A DNA stretch of 64,000 bases. It comes from Malurus cyaneus samueli. Lineage: Eukaryota; Chordata; Aves; Passeriformes; Maluridae. The position numbers and the translations under genes were made by a program. Location of the stretch: the NCBI GenBank assembly GCA_009741485.1, contig CM019237.1:48425195-48489194 (forward strand). Reading direction: 5' to 3'. Below, one piece after another: positions 47,419 through 60,769 of this stretch. Position 1 is the stretch's first letter. Every line of letters begins with the position of its first letter. A model generated the notes under the pieces. The model did not search any database. It saw only the letters and a program-made list of their open reading frames with translations, and was not told the DNA's origin.

Positions 47419-50189
47419 TAATTGCAGTTTGCTTTGCTGTGATATTCCTTTATTGAGAAGCCAGTATGTGAGAAGGTTGACCTCAGTAAATGAGCTCCAA
47501 GGGAGAGAGTTTATTATATGGATCAGCATGTGCACATTCTAGTTTATGGATTTTAATGTGACAAGGGACATAATCAGAAAATTCTGATTATGAATTGCTG
47601 CCAAAATAGAATGGCTGCAGTTTCTGAAACATCTGTAGTTCTATTTTAGCTGAATGGTTCTTTGTCTGTTTCTGCCATCAGGCAGAAATATTTAGAGGTG
47701 AAAGGCCAACTGTGTGTAGAAATAGGGTATAACTCATGGTGGGGTAAATTCTAAAATAAAATAACAATTTGAGTTCTTTATTTTTCCATTCTGATTTCCA
47801 AGGGTACCCTTTGGTCATGTTTTCAAACTTTTTCCCATGGGGGTCAGGGATATTTTAATTATAAATGAAAGCTGATATCTTTTTATCATCTTCTAATGCC
47901 ACAACCGGAGTTTTTAGAATAAAAATCCACCACGTGCTACAATATTTGTAATAAAATCTTATTGTCATCACTGAAATTTTGGGGACTTTTTTCTGCCTTC
48001 TCAACATCAGTTTAGTGCTTCTTCTACATTATTGTTTTCAGTCTTTGTTATCCTGCCACTCATTCTACAGCTGTCTTTTTGGCTTAGATGCTATGATGTA
48101 TCAAACACCCAACCTAAACATGGTATGACTCACAGTGTTAAAGCAAAAAAACAGTTTCTCTCTCCTCTGAGCTCTTTCTTCAGGATTTAAAAATACTTTA
48201 ATTCTATTAATCTCCAGTACTCCAATGTGGAGAAAGGACCTAGAGCTTTTTGAACTGCCTTGCAAATATTTATTAAGAGAAATCTGGGCAGAGCATGGCA
48301 TCAAAGGAGTAAAGTGCATATCCCCATCTTCCTTGACTAGCAAAAGCTGTGCATCCTCAGAAGCTAGAAAACCCAGCTCCCACAGGGTACAGACTAAGAG
48401 AAGAAGCACTTCTGCTTTGCATGTTTGTTATTTGCAGAGGAAAATGTATTTCTGGGAATGAGATGCCAGTAGGCTGTGCTAAAAGGAAAATATCTGAGAA
48501 CAGGGGGTGGGAAGAAACCAGGGAGGAAAATAATAACTCCCCCATCCAAACTAAAAAGGAGACATCAGTCAGGAGCTGCTGCCACCAATAGATGTTTCAG
48601 GTTGATTGCTTTCTCCTATAGTCTGTTCATATTGTTCTGCTTCCCCTCAGGTGCATTCAGTACCCCTTACTGTCAATACACAACTAGTTTAATTATATTT
48701 GGTTTAGACTGCTATTAAGGAAAACCCCAAACATGAATGTCTGCCTGTCTTCTTGGGTGGAGCACACAAATTAATCCCTCTGGCCAGTCACTCTGCATTC
48801 CCTTGGTGACAGTAAAGCAGAGCAAGTGCATGAGCAGGCATTGAATATGGAGGGAGTGGCAACCTGTCTACCAATTAGTAATGGGTAATGATAAGTAATC
48901 TGTGCATGTGGGAAAAAGCCAAGCTGGAGAGACACATTGGTCATTCACCTAACAAATGAAGTTTACTCTAAGGTTTGATAGCTGTACTAATAGGACTAAA
49001 GAAAGAATGATATTTAACAGTTAGATCTCCCTGCCTAAGGCACTCATTCTAATCACATGTAATCTATCAAGCACATACACTTTTCACTGTTCTCTGTGAC
49101 GTGCATTGTAATAACTTGATATTCTGTTTTTTCCCTCTCCAAACCAGACACATTCTCTGAACCTACCTTGTTCTGCATTAACAATCCATATTTTTAAGGA
49201 CCTAAGGCCCAATTTCCAATTACAAAGCTCTCATTTGAGATTTCACCTTTTTGGTTTCATGCTGCAAATTATGTCTGTAATACTGTCCTTGGCAGCACAT
49301 GGATTTGCATAGGGTAAAGTGGCGTGTGGAGTATCTGTCTCACAGGTTCAAGCTGTAAGGTAGAATGTATTGCCCAGAGGTCAATGGCATGATTATCCCA
49401 TCAGCAGGGTGAGTGCATGGTATTGCTCTCTGCACAGCCAGGGAAGAGGGAAATGTGTGTACAAAATTAAACCAATTTATTACATAACAGCACTGACACT
49501 GTGCACAAATGCACCATGAGCAAAACCTGGGGACAGCTACATGAACCAAAAGTTAGACATGTAAATGAAATCAGTAATCAGTCCAATTTTGTGGAAGTAG
49601 TAGAACCTTCACATGCTTCCTTTTTCCAATTAATCTAGAGAATCAAGGATTTGAACCCCTTATTTTAATCCTAGGAAGATAAAAGAAAAAAAAAAATCTG
49701 CTATGTCTGTAATGGGCCACTTTGCTCTGCATCTCCCAAGTGTCTTTATTTTACTTATATTTCAAGTTGGCTCCACTCCATGTTCTTTGCAGTAATCTCT
49801 AGCTGCATTCAGCATGGGCCAAGCAGTTCAATTAAACAAAAGAGCATTACTCCCTCTCACTCCTCAGGGTAAACATTTTTTGTCCTTTGAGATACTGCTA
49901 ACAACAAAAAGAATTTTTTCCTAATCCTTCTAGACACACACCAAAAGGTGATTGATAAACATTCAGTACAACTTGGGGACAAAATGTGTCCACAACTTTT
50001 CTGTATTCATATTTTATTTCCTGCATTTAGTCACAGTGAAATTCATAGTCGTGAAAAGAATTTGGACCTTAAGTGCAAAATCCATAATTGCAGTAAATTT
50101 TGTCCCAAGTTCATGTCATTAAAAGAGAAGCACATTAGACTTTTCCTGGTGAGAAGCCAGGCCAGTTTCTTTTTCCATCGCATTGCCTA

Positions 50190-50244
50190 AATACTTAAAA
50201 TACTTGAGACCTTAAAAGTTCTCAATACTTAAAAAGGTCTCAAG
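50190..50244. repeat. 11-bp inverted repeat (20-nt spacer) within direct repeats
   Basis: CTTGAGACCTT (50203-50213) and AAGGTCTCAAG (50234-50244) are perfect reverse complements separated by 20 nt. The 11-mer AATACTTAAAA also occurs twice in direct orientation (50190-50200 and 50224-50234). The mix of direct and inverted copies suggests local template switching. No function is evident. Confidence 0.75.
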
Positions 50245-53200
50245 ATTTAAGCTGATGGTATTCCTGCTTTGGTGTAACATACACCCTGTGTCAGATGCTT
50301 CTGGAATTCATTCTGGAGCTGGGACTGAGTGTGTCAGCAGAACAGATTCTTGAAAGCCTTTAACTCCTGGCACAACTCAGTGAAATCCTCAAGCCACTTA
50401 TATCTGTGTTTGAGGATGCACTGTTTTTTTCCTCCCTACTTAAGGACTGGGGGAGCTGTCAAGTAAGTGCTGTTCTGACAAACCAAAAGAATTTGTCTGG
50501 TGGGAACAGAGGTGGAGGTGGACTAGCAAAAGAGGTGGTACAACATTCAGTGGTGCTGTTGACAAATAGGCCAGAGCATGAACCATCTGAGGACCTAGCA
50601 CATGCTTACTCTTCTGCCCTGCTGAGATGTGTAACTTGGAGCAGGACCAAAGCCCTACAGCAAAGTGAGCCATCATACTTTTTTATGAAATTGTCCTTGG
50701 CTGATTCAGTGCCACCACTCTTCTGTCATCAGCACTAAATGTCTGCTATTTTACGGTCACAGCAACTTACTGAAATGCACCTCACCTCTGAAAGTGGCAC
50801 AGGGTCTCCTGAACTTCATTAATTCGGTGCATTGCCACATCTTCCTGCACGTGTTATGCTTAATAGACAGTAATAATATTTCTTTTGTATGCTTCAGGAT
50901 ATCATTATTGCAGGTGCAAAGTGACATTCTATAGGCTTTGCCAACCTGCTGTAGAGTCATACTGGCACCAGGTTTTTACACTATTTGAAGATTTGTGCAT
51001 GTTCCCATCCATACTACCAAGAAATGATAATCTGAATGTTGTTACATTGGTGTCCTGAAATCCCTAAAGAATGCATCTCAGCTGACAAGAACTATCTTTA
51101 TAAAACATTGGACTGAACAGGATGGTACCAGTTTATATCAGTAAAGAAGTCTAGTTCCTGTATTCCCTGATTTATGTAAACATTCCTGCTTTGAACTTAC
51201 AGCTTCTTTTTTTGGCTAGCTAAAAAAAGATTTGAATAGTTGGAGGAACAGTCTTTAAATATGTTCTCCTTTCAGCTGTAGCCCCCTGTTATGGGTCAGA
51301 AGTAAAAAGAGTTGGGTGACCTCAGCCAGGTCTGACGTTCAGGAAGGCTGAAGTGCATAAGCAGGGCAGCAAAGGGATGCTCTTCTGGGGTATCAGTTTT
51401 GAGGTACCTCAGCAGAAGTAAAAGAGAATGTTCACATGCTGTCAGTTCTTCTCTCGTGATCATTTAATTCTTTACATGATAATGGAAAGTGGACATAGAT
51501 GGTACACAAATGAGAAAGAGGTGGTAGATAAATGAGAAAGCCGTGTGGAGATGAATAGGGTGAGTAAATATACAGGATGGTGAGCAGGAAAAAAAGAATA
51601 GGAAAAAGGAGAAGTGTCAACACATCACAAGTTATTCAAGATGGTGTATGTTGATACCTAAGATTATTTAAAAACACCATATATCACAGTAAATTTCTGT
51701 GAGGCTATATAGAGGCAAGTTCACATATCTATAAATTTTCTGAATTTTCTTGGCAGTGAAATCTGACTAGGAAAAAAACACTTGCCAAGGAAATAATGAA
51801 GTACATGGTAGCATTAAGAAGCTAATGCAACATTTAATTCAAGGTAATGTTGGCCTGTCCCTTCTGCAATGCTGGTAGTGCAGATGCCATCCCCCACTTG
51901 CAGTCAGCAATTAGTCTAATGTCACTGCCAACACCTTTTTATTTGTTTTGCTGGTGCCAGAGGTGTGTTTGTGGACAAGCACTTCCAAGAGAGTGGTAAG
52001 AGGCTCCACACACCCATTGCTGTGAAGCCAAGTGTTTCTTTATCTTCCTAAAGAGTTTTGATCACTGTAACACCTCATCTAGTCTTTGTGTGGGGATGGA
52101 GGACTGAGAATTATTTATTGAATTGAGAAGAGCAGTGATGAAGCTCCATTTTTATGCTTTATTTTTTTGGTTTGGTTTTATGCTATTGCTTTTAAAGGTT
52201 TAGTTGCCATAACAACCCAAAGCAGTCCTGTATTACCATAGAAACATGCTGTTGTGGGTGACAATTTTTATGAGAATCCTTTTTTTTTTTCTTCTTCACA
52301 TGTAATGTCTTTAACATTGGCCTTTTGCAGGTATGTTACAGTACACTACAGGGGTTTCAGAAAGTGTCAGAATGACATAATAAGCAACAAAAATGAAGCA
52401 TATACTTATACCCAGGAAGAAGGAAGAAGATCTGGTGCCATGGTTGACTGAGAACAGAAAAAGAGTAAAAATAATTTCCTGTAGCATAACTTGGAGGTCA
52501 GAAGTATTGAGCTTAAAGCATGGCTGGCTAATCAGTCCATAGGAGTAAGTACTTCAACAAAACCACTGCAAAACAGGAGTTAGGGTTTGGATTGTGTACC
52601 AGGGAATTAGTGCAAAAACAACTTGTTATGATAGTTGTAGATATCAAAAGACTGTAACTGCTTTATAGTTCTCTGCATGGGGCTGCTCCTTGGGACTGTT
52701 GGGAAGCTGAAGTGAGAATTACAGAACAAGGCAGCCCTCTCACAAAGCTGAGAGGGATTCCTGCTGAGAGCTGGCTCCAGCTGCATATTTATAGCCTGCA
52801 AGTCTTGGGTGTTGGTTGGGACCTGGCAAGTCCTAAATTGTTTGTGATCTCCCTGTGCTGAGGACTTTCTCTCTTCCTGTGTGGTATCTTTGATGGCTGT
52901 GCTCTTCAAAGCCTCTTGGCCTAGAAGAGAATAGCAACAGAGCTTTTTCTTCCACTAATCTGCATCTCCATCTACTCATTATGTAACTGGCTGGAGCAGT
53001 GGACCACTGGAGCGTATCAGCTCTCCTAACGTCTGATAGATTACTGTGCATCTGCTATCAAAACTTCAAATTGAAGTTATGGACCCGTTGCAGACCATTT
53101 ACTCTGTCCCAGCAAACCAGAGTACACGGAGTACACTGTTACAGGTTCATAATCTTATGACAAGCCACACAACTTATTTAGAAAGAGGATAGAGAAGCAT

Positions 53201-56200
53201 AGCCAGACAGCTGTGGAGATTGGTATTGATTAGTATTTTTATTGCCAGGCACAGGTCTATCAGTTTCCTGTAATCAGTTGCATCAATAATGAAAAAACTT
53301 TCCATTCCTGATATGCATGTTTTGAAGAACAGAAAAGTTTCCAGCTAGAATCTTGCAAGAATTCCCCTTACCAAGGTCAAACAGGCAGCAGGAAATGCTT
53401 AATAGTTACGCTTTATGATTTCTGACCTCTCAGTAAGCCTAGACAAGTCTCCAATTACTTTCTCTCATTTGACCCTCAATTCTCCAGGCCTCGTTCTGAG
53501 CTACTCAGCCCTGGGAGTGATAATTAGTTGGAAAGAGGATGTCCTCCCTGCTTTCTCAATGACTTGCTCTAACCACTTCAGAGAAATGACATCCTAGAAT
53601 GCTTCTTATCCTTCATTTTCATGGTATTGGAAAGCCCCTCCATGATCTTGACATTTGCAGATGAGATGTCTTCCATCTAATCTAATTGGGGCATGATTTC
53701 TTCCTTGTTCTTCGGCTCCTTTTTCCAATCAAGAATTTTCAAATTAAAAAGTCAAAGATTAAAGTTAAATGTTGTAAATACTTGCTTCTCCTTTTCCTTT
53801 ATCTCCTGATAACATTGATGTTGACTTCTACTCCATGAAAAAAATGTAGCCAGACTTCAGAGGGACCTCTGTATCACTTTGAAATTAGTACCTATTTTAG
53901 TTACATTGTTGAATTCTGACCACTGGGCAATATGATTTCTACAATTTTTTTTCTTTCTCACTTGATTGAGATTGCTCTATGAGGTAAACTCAGGTGAAGA
54001 AGCAAGATTGCGGTGTCAGGGACCATGTGAGGAGGGATCTAGATCTGGATCAGGAGGAAGGAGCAGAAGGAGAATTTGGGGAGATTTTCTTTTAAAGCAA
54101 AGCAAAGGTAAGAAAGAGCTCAGGTTACAGTATGCTCTTTGCTAACCCTGTCACAAAACACAGATTACCCTAACTCACTGTATTCCCCTGGGAGTGTCAG
54201 ATATTGCCAATACAGAACATGAAATCAGCACCACTGTGACCTGGCCAATACAGTTGGTACCATTTAAGCATAGGCAGCAAAAATTACACTTGAATATCAG
54301 TGTGTTGTGGTGACAGTAGTTCTTCATGTGCTTTAGACCTGTTTTATCTTTGAAGATGTGACACCAGTGTTTGAGCTGCCTTGTTTTTCACCTTTCTTAT
54401 GATTTACAATGCGTTTCCTGTCTTCTGCATGTGTTTTCAACAGAACACTGGGATCCATCTGCAGTTTTTTGCTGGAACATACCCTCTCTGAAACAGCAAG
54501 GCACACTTCACCAGAGAGCCAGTTCTGTACTTAACCTTTCCCTAAAAGGCACAAAATTATGAGGTGCAGACTTACTGATGAAAGTAGCTGTTCATGTGAT
54601 ACAGTAAATAAAAAACTAAAGATGGAAATGTCATAGCTACCTGGCACTAAGTAGTATCTGGTATAAAGTCACTGATTCATTTTTGTTCTAAAATATTAAT
54701 GGATTAACTATTCTCAGAAACCTTACCCTGGATCAGATACCATCTGTCTTTCTATAGTAAGCCTAAAGTCAGCCCAAACTCCAAATCATGTGTTCTGGCT
54801 AATGCAGTAGAAATGTCATTTGTGCCCACATTTGACTGAGTATCAGGTTTGCTCTGCTGGGTGATTCAGTCATGAGCAGAACCTGTGTACTAATGAACAT
54901 GGAGCCATTGCTGGAATGAATTTTGGACCAGCTTGGTTGGAATGTATTGCTTATGGGTACCTTGCTATGTAACTCTGACTTTCACATTGAAGGCAGATGG
55001 GAATGCTAATTTCTTACGATGAAGTTTGGAAGGCAGGCTCTAAAGTGGAAGAAATTTGATTTTCATTATTCCAGGATGTGATTTATCTTAATTTATCCCT
55101 TGATAGAAGAGGAAGATGTTTAATCACTTCTCCAACAATATGTAGGGCTTCCAAGTTCAAGTTGTCAAAATTAAGAACTAAAGATTAGGTTAGTAATCTC
55201 TGGAAATTGTGTTGAGACCTGGAGAACACCTTTCATTATTTTTGGCCTGTTGTGACCAGTGCTTGAAAAAGCAATGATAAACTTCGAAGGAAGTCGTAAT
55301 AGAGTTGCAAACAGAGACAGGAGAGCTGTAATTTAAGGCTGAGGGCTTTTGGGGGAAAAAAAAAAAAAGTTAAGTTTACATGTCCACCTCTGCAAAAATG
55401 CAGAGGGGATATGATTCTTAAGATACCCAAAATAGCTGGTACTTTTTTGTTTTTCTCTCCTCAGATTGTCACTGTGTGGCCTAGCTGTCAGGCAAAACAT
55501 AAGCTTGTTCCAAGGAGCTTTGTAGCTCTGATGTTTTGTTCATTGTCCATTGTCAAAGGGCAAAGAGGAGGAAAACTCGTTCTGATGAATTAGGATGAAG
55601 TACTGTCACAATTGTTTTAGCAGGCTGAAAGCTTGAAGCACCCTTACCGATTCCAGTGCCCATTTCCTGCACTCCAAGTGGGATTAGTATCTCTTAGCAA
55701 TATATTGAAATCAATTGAATCCAGCAATGAGTGAAATTGTAAACAATTAGTACTAGTGATACTCACAAAGGAAGACAGGTGTAGTTGCATCACAGTTTTT
55801 CTTTATAGGCTTAGAATTTATAGAAATTGAAACAAGTTATTTAATTCTATATTATTGGTTGTATTGTTGGTGACAATATATGTTGAGATAGTGTTGTAAC
55901 CATTTCTCCTCCGATCTCACCAAAATTTTTACAGTAACTGTGTAGAATTGATGTACTCAAAACCCCCATTTTTCCCTCCAGGGGTTCTTGCAAGAATGTG
56001 GTGCATTTTTCACTAAAAAATAACAGTGTTACTAATGGAGATCTCAAGGGAGACATTCATGAGATTAGGCCAAGATCCTTGTCTACTTTGCCATAGACGT
56101 ATGGCAAGAAAACCAAGAAAAGAATTGATCCAGATTAATTTCTTCTGAAAAATAAGAGTGGGTAAAATTCTGTTAAGCGTTCAAGAAAAGAGATAAGGAA

Positions 56201-57919
56201 CCAAGATTTTGGAAACTGTGGAATGTGGAAACATTTGATGATATTGAAAGAGAAGTTGTGATCGTTTTCATTTAGCTTAGAATAGCTTGGGATTTGTCTG
56301 CTTACGTCTGAGCTGTAGTTAAGGGTCTCCTGTATTTATTGCACACACTGCAGTCCTGTTCCTGAAATGCCATTGCATCAGTGTAGTGTCAGTAGCAGGT
56401 TAATAATTGCTCACTTGCAAACCAATGTGATTTCTTGAGAAGAATCATGAGATTTAGCAATGGGGTGCAAGAGAAACAGCTAAATTTGTCTGACTGTACA
56501 TCTCTGTTACAAGGGAATTTTAGAAATTTGGTGCTACACAGATGTGGTCTGCCTTTTTGATGTCATCAAGGACCAGCACTTTTGCTTTCCACATTACTTC
56601 AAGTTCAGGCAAGACTCAGCATTAGAGGCAGGAGGGTCTAACTCAAGCAGGGCTGAGTGCTAGGCAGCCTCACAGGTGAAACAAGAACCAGGCAGTTCCC
56701 GTCTTTCAGTTCCTGTGAAAAGCACAACAGATCTTCTTAGCTCTCTCTTTATTGTCTGATATGCTGCTTTCTAGCCATTATCACTCCATTCAGTATTTCT
56801 CTCTGGGTTTCTATTCCTCAAACTTATTAATCTGGACCTTTTGCATGATGATTTTTTTTTTAATTTCCCCATCCGCACTGTTATCTCTGTTGGTCTCTGT
56901 GTAGCATTTCTGATCTGATGGTGTCTGCAATAGCTCTCAGTGTAATGGCAGTGGTAATCAGTGTGCTTTTTACCCCACTTTCAGTACTGTTAACATTTAA
57001 TTGGGCAGCCTCAGCTGAAGGGAGTGCAGGAATTTTAACAGCCTGGTGTATCACAGGTCAGGTTTTATGGACCTGGCCAGAGGTCAGAATGAGTAGCATG
57101 TATGGCATCAGCACACACTTTTGTATCTGTGAAATAGCTACAGGATTCTGGTTTTATTTGATATGCAGTTCTTCCCTTCCCTCTCTTTTTATTTTTGGGT
57201 TTAATCCTCTCTTTAAAATTTTCCAAAGTCATGGGTTATTATTTCTATAGCCACTTCAGCCATTCCATTATGAATGCTTCTCCTTTTATGCTGAGTGTCA
57301 GTAGAAAGGATGTATCTGACCCACCTCCACTTCTCACTAAGTCAGCTGCCTTTGAAGTGCATGTAATAAACTTTCCCTGATGGTAAAAAGAAAAACCTCA
57401 TTAGTTCCAGCCCATATTTGGGCTTCACCTCTAATCCACACTTGTTCTGCTTCATTCTTTTTGGTGTTTAATTATTGATACACCTTACATGACTCATGCA
57501 CTCTTACACTGGTAAGATACTTTCCTGCATTTCCCCATCCCATTTAACATTTTTACTTCCTCCCTCAAAACCCGGGTCACATTTACCCAAGGACTGGTGA
57601 AACATCTGGCAAAAGACCGTAGCAAAAGGAACCCATGTGCAGTAGGTTGTGATAGCTGAATGGGGCAGTAAATCTCTTCTAGCAGATTCTCATATAGAGA
57701 AGGGTGACAGAATTCCAAAGATGGGCAGGTGCTTGCAAGGAGATCTTGTGTCCACGAAATACTGACAGGTCTCCTGAAGGAGTCATAGTGCATCAAAACA
57801 CAAATAAAGGGAAGATTGTCCAGAACATGGTAGTTCCAATGCTCTCTGCCATCTGAAATCTTTAGTGTGGCTTGGACGCCTTTGTATACCAGTCTCATTT
57901 AATCTGAGCAGTGTATGCA

Positions 57920-58509
57920 GGTAACAGGGAAGATACTTGAAAGTCTACAATGGTTTTCTTCGTAGCAGCTCATATGGTGTTGGGATTTAGATCTTGTGAC
58001 CAAAAGAGTACTGACAGCACACTCATGTTCAGACTTTTGCTGAACTTCCCCTGGTTCTCACTCTGCCCCCACAGTGAGTACCTTGGTGGGCACACAATAG
58101 CCTGGGAGGGGACACAACCATGCAGGTGACTGTCACCAACAAATGAGTAATTCCATGGCATCCAGTATCATGCTCAGCAGTGAAAGGGAAAAAAGGGGGG
58201 TTTAGGGGACTAGACATCTTTTGTTTAAGAACTGGCTGGATATCAATTACCCACCGGAGGGACCTTGGCATCACTTGTTTTGTTTTTTTGGGGTTTTTTT
58301 TGGTTTTTTTTTGTTTTCTTCCATTTCCTCTTCTTCTACTTCACTTGCGAAATTACTGCTTTTTGGTTTTTGTTTTTTTTTCTTTAAATCTGGACCCCCA
58401 AGTTTTCTTGCATTTTTTCTTCCTTTCCTTCTCCCCACTCCCACTGAGGGAGAGGGGAAGTGAATGAGGGACTGTGTGGTGCTTTTTTGCCAGCTGGTGT
58501 TAACACACA
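57920..58509 (+). mobile_element. Degenerate solo LTR, avian ERVL type
   Basis: About 590 bp follow the order of a common bird ERVL-type LTR. The blocks are 'tggttttcttcgtagcagct', then 'gtgttgggattta', 'gtaattccatggcatcc' and 'atcatgctcagcagtgaaag' (the promoter region, where intact copies have a TATA-like element). These are followed by 'gaactggctggatatcaatt', 'ggcatcacttgttttg', a long T-rich tract, 'cccactgagggagaggggaa', 'gtgtggtgc' and 'ccagctggtgttaacacaca' at the end. No internal retroviral genes or second LTR are seen in the window, so it is a solo remnant. The usual ATTAAA-like polyadenylation region is eroded. The 5' boundary is approximate. The 80-95 codon frames here arise from the T-rich tract. 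Confidence 0.8.
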
Positions 58510-60747
58510 TTACAGGTGTAAGAAGTGCAGTTAACTATCAGTATAGGACCAGTGTCTCTTCATCTCTGTTCTATTCTGGTGGGTTGTGTGAGCATTTGAT
58601 GGCTACCAAGGTAATATCACTTCTGTTGTAAAACCCTGGTGTTGAAAAATAAGCAAATATTGCAAATATGCAAATAGCTGTGCCAAAGGAAGTAAAGGTA
58701 TCATCATAGCTTTCTGCACACAGGAGAAAAAACACCTGTGTAAGAAGAGATATGAAGTACAGACTTTAAGAGATTAATTCATGAAACCTGCTTTGAAGGG
58801 TGTAGTCTACCATGGTAAAAATCTCTAAGATCAGAAGACCTGCTTAAAAATGATAATGTAAAGAAAAAGGGAAGTATACAGTTCTTGTTTGTTGTCTGGC
58901 TCATTAATATTACCTTTCCTTTTCATAGTATTCATTAGAGCAAAAAGCTTACTCTTTAAAAAAAGCAGAAACCACCGATTTTTTCTTGTTACTAGATACT
59001 TCTAGAATATGCAATACTAATAACACCTGCAAGGTGTTTGTGGGGTCCTGGTGCCTGACCCTATCGAGGAAGGAAAATACTGTACTGTAGAAACATAATT
59101 AATTGTCAGGAATTTAATTCTCCAAATGCCGAAGAGTGTTTCCAACCCCTGCCATAAAGCACAGTGTGTTCAAGAAATTTCACAGAAGGGACATTTTGAG
59201 TCTTCTAAGCCCATCTCCATTTGGCAGTGCACAAGTAGGAGCAGTAGGTTCTCCATGTCCTAAAATACTAGGTGACATTAAAAACAAAAAACAGGAATCA
59301 GGGGATTATAAACAGATGAAAGTATTTTGGCCTTTTAATTGGTAGGGCTCCAGAATCCTACCTGAAACACTCATTATCAGCTGTCATTTTAGTATACAGG
59401 AATTAAGTGATAACATATCAAATACGTACCTCTGTGAACAGAATAAGCTCAAAAATAGAGTAGTGGATATCTGGCATAATCAAGCCTCTGCTACAGTGTT
59501 TTTGAAAGCTCTTGTTCTGCTTTAAACACTTCTTTCCCATTTTGTATCTTGCATAGTAAAACCCATCCAACAATGTCGCTAACTGATGTCTCTGCTCATT
59601 TGAAAGTCTTTCATCAAGGTAAACTGTGGAGTTTAGCATGACCACAATGAAGTGAAACTAAGGTAAAAAACCCTGCCTCCTCACAAGAAGTTTGTTGATT
59701 CAAATCCTCCATTAGGATTAAAGTTGTACCTCATTCTGTTAGGCCCCTTTAGTTCTGGCATCTTGTCTCTTCCAGTTAAGTGTTCGAGTCTTTTTGAGAG
59801 TGTCTTCTGTCTCTGCTGTTCAAGGAAACAACTTATCTCTGCTGAAACCACCTTCTCCAACAGGCTTCTAGAAGAAAAGAAAACAAAAACTTGTGCCCCA
59901 CTTGGAAGCTCTTATGCAAAGGCATGTGGCATCAGGAGGGTTAACTAGCCAGATGTGTTCAGCAGGTAGCTCGTGTTCACCTGGCAGTTGCTTAGCACGT
60001 AACCTGTTGACTTTTTCTGGAGAGGGCTTGGAAAGCTACTGGAAAAAGCCAGACATTAACGAATAAGAGGTGGTGTAAAGGGGGCATCTCTTTTTTACAG
60101 TATTTTCTTTAAAATTTACCTGCTTTTACACTGGTAAGATCAGCACTGGGTCTGGACTTCTAACAAGATAACTCTTCTTGTTGATACTCTGTCAGATCCC
60201 TAAATAAAGACCCCTTGCTAGGGAGAAGGAGCCAGTTTGGCCAGTTTTTCAGAAGTGCTGTTACTACAACTTGTGTGAGTTGTGGGTGTTTTTGGCTTCT
60301 TTGAGAATTCAGGCTCTCTGAGAGCAGTCACACTGGTTTTTCATATCTGGTCTCTTATTTTTATTCTTCATCCTCTCACTTTTTTCCCCAGCAATGTAAC
60401 CCTCGCAGGTCATGTGCACCCGAGGAAGAGGAGGAAGGGCAAAAGGTTTAAGGCAACCTGCTCCCTTTCCAATTAATAGAACTGGATAGAAAGAAGGCTG
60501 CCATTACTGACCTGCCAAATCTGTAGCTCCTGATTCAAGACTGGATTGTGCTATGATTAATGAAACATGTTTAGTAGTCTCATTTGAGCTTTTAATGGTC
60601 TGTTATCTGCATTATGGCTTCAGCATTCCTTTCATCATGATTGATAGCCTGTTTGGGAGTAGGAAGCAGGGTAGAGGGCTGCTTTGAGGTGTGCACGCTC
60701 AACAGAGAGAAGTGAAAATAGCTTGGTACTGTTTGAAGTGCTGTGCT

Positions 60748-60769
60748 AATCCTTTAGGAATCCTTTAGG
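60748..60769. repeat. Perfect tandem duplication, 2 x 11 bp
   Basis: AATCCTTTAGG occurs twice head to tail. Confidence 0.75.

Noticed and set aside
58180..58467. Phe/Leu-rich small membrane protein
   Set aside because: The hydrophobic translation comes from the T-rich tract inside an LTR.
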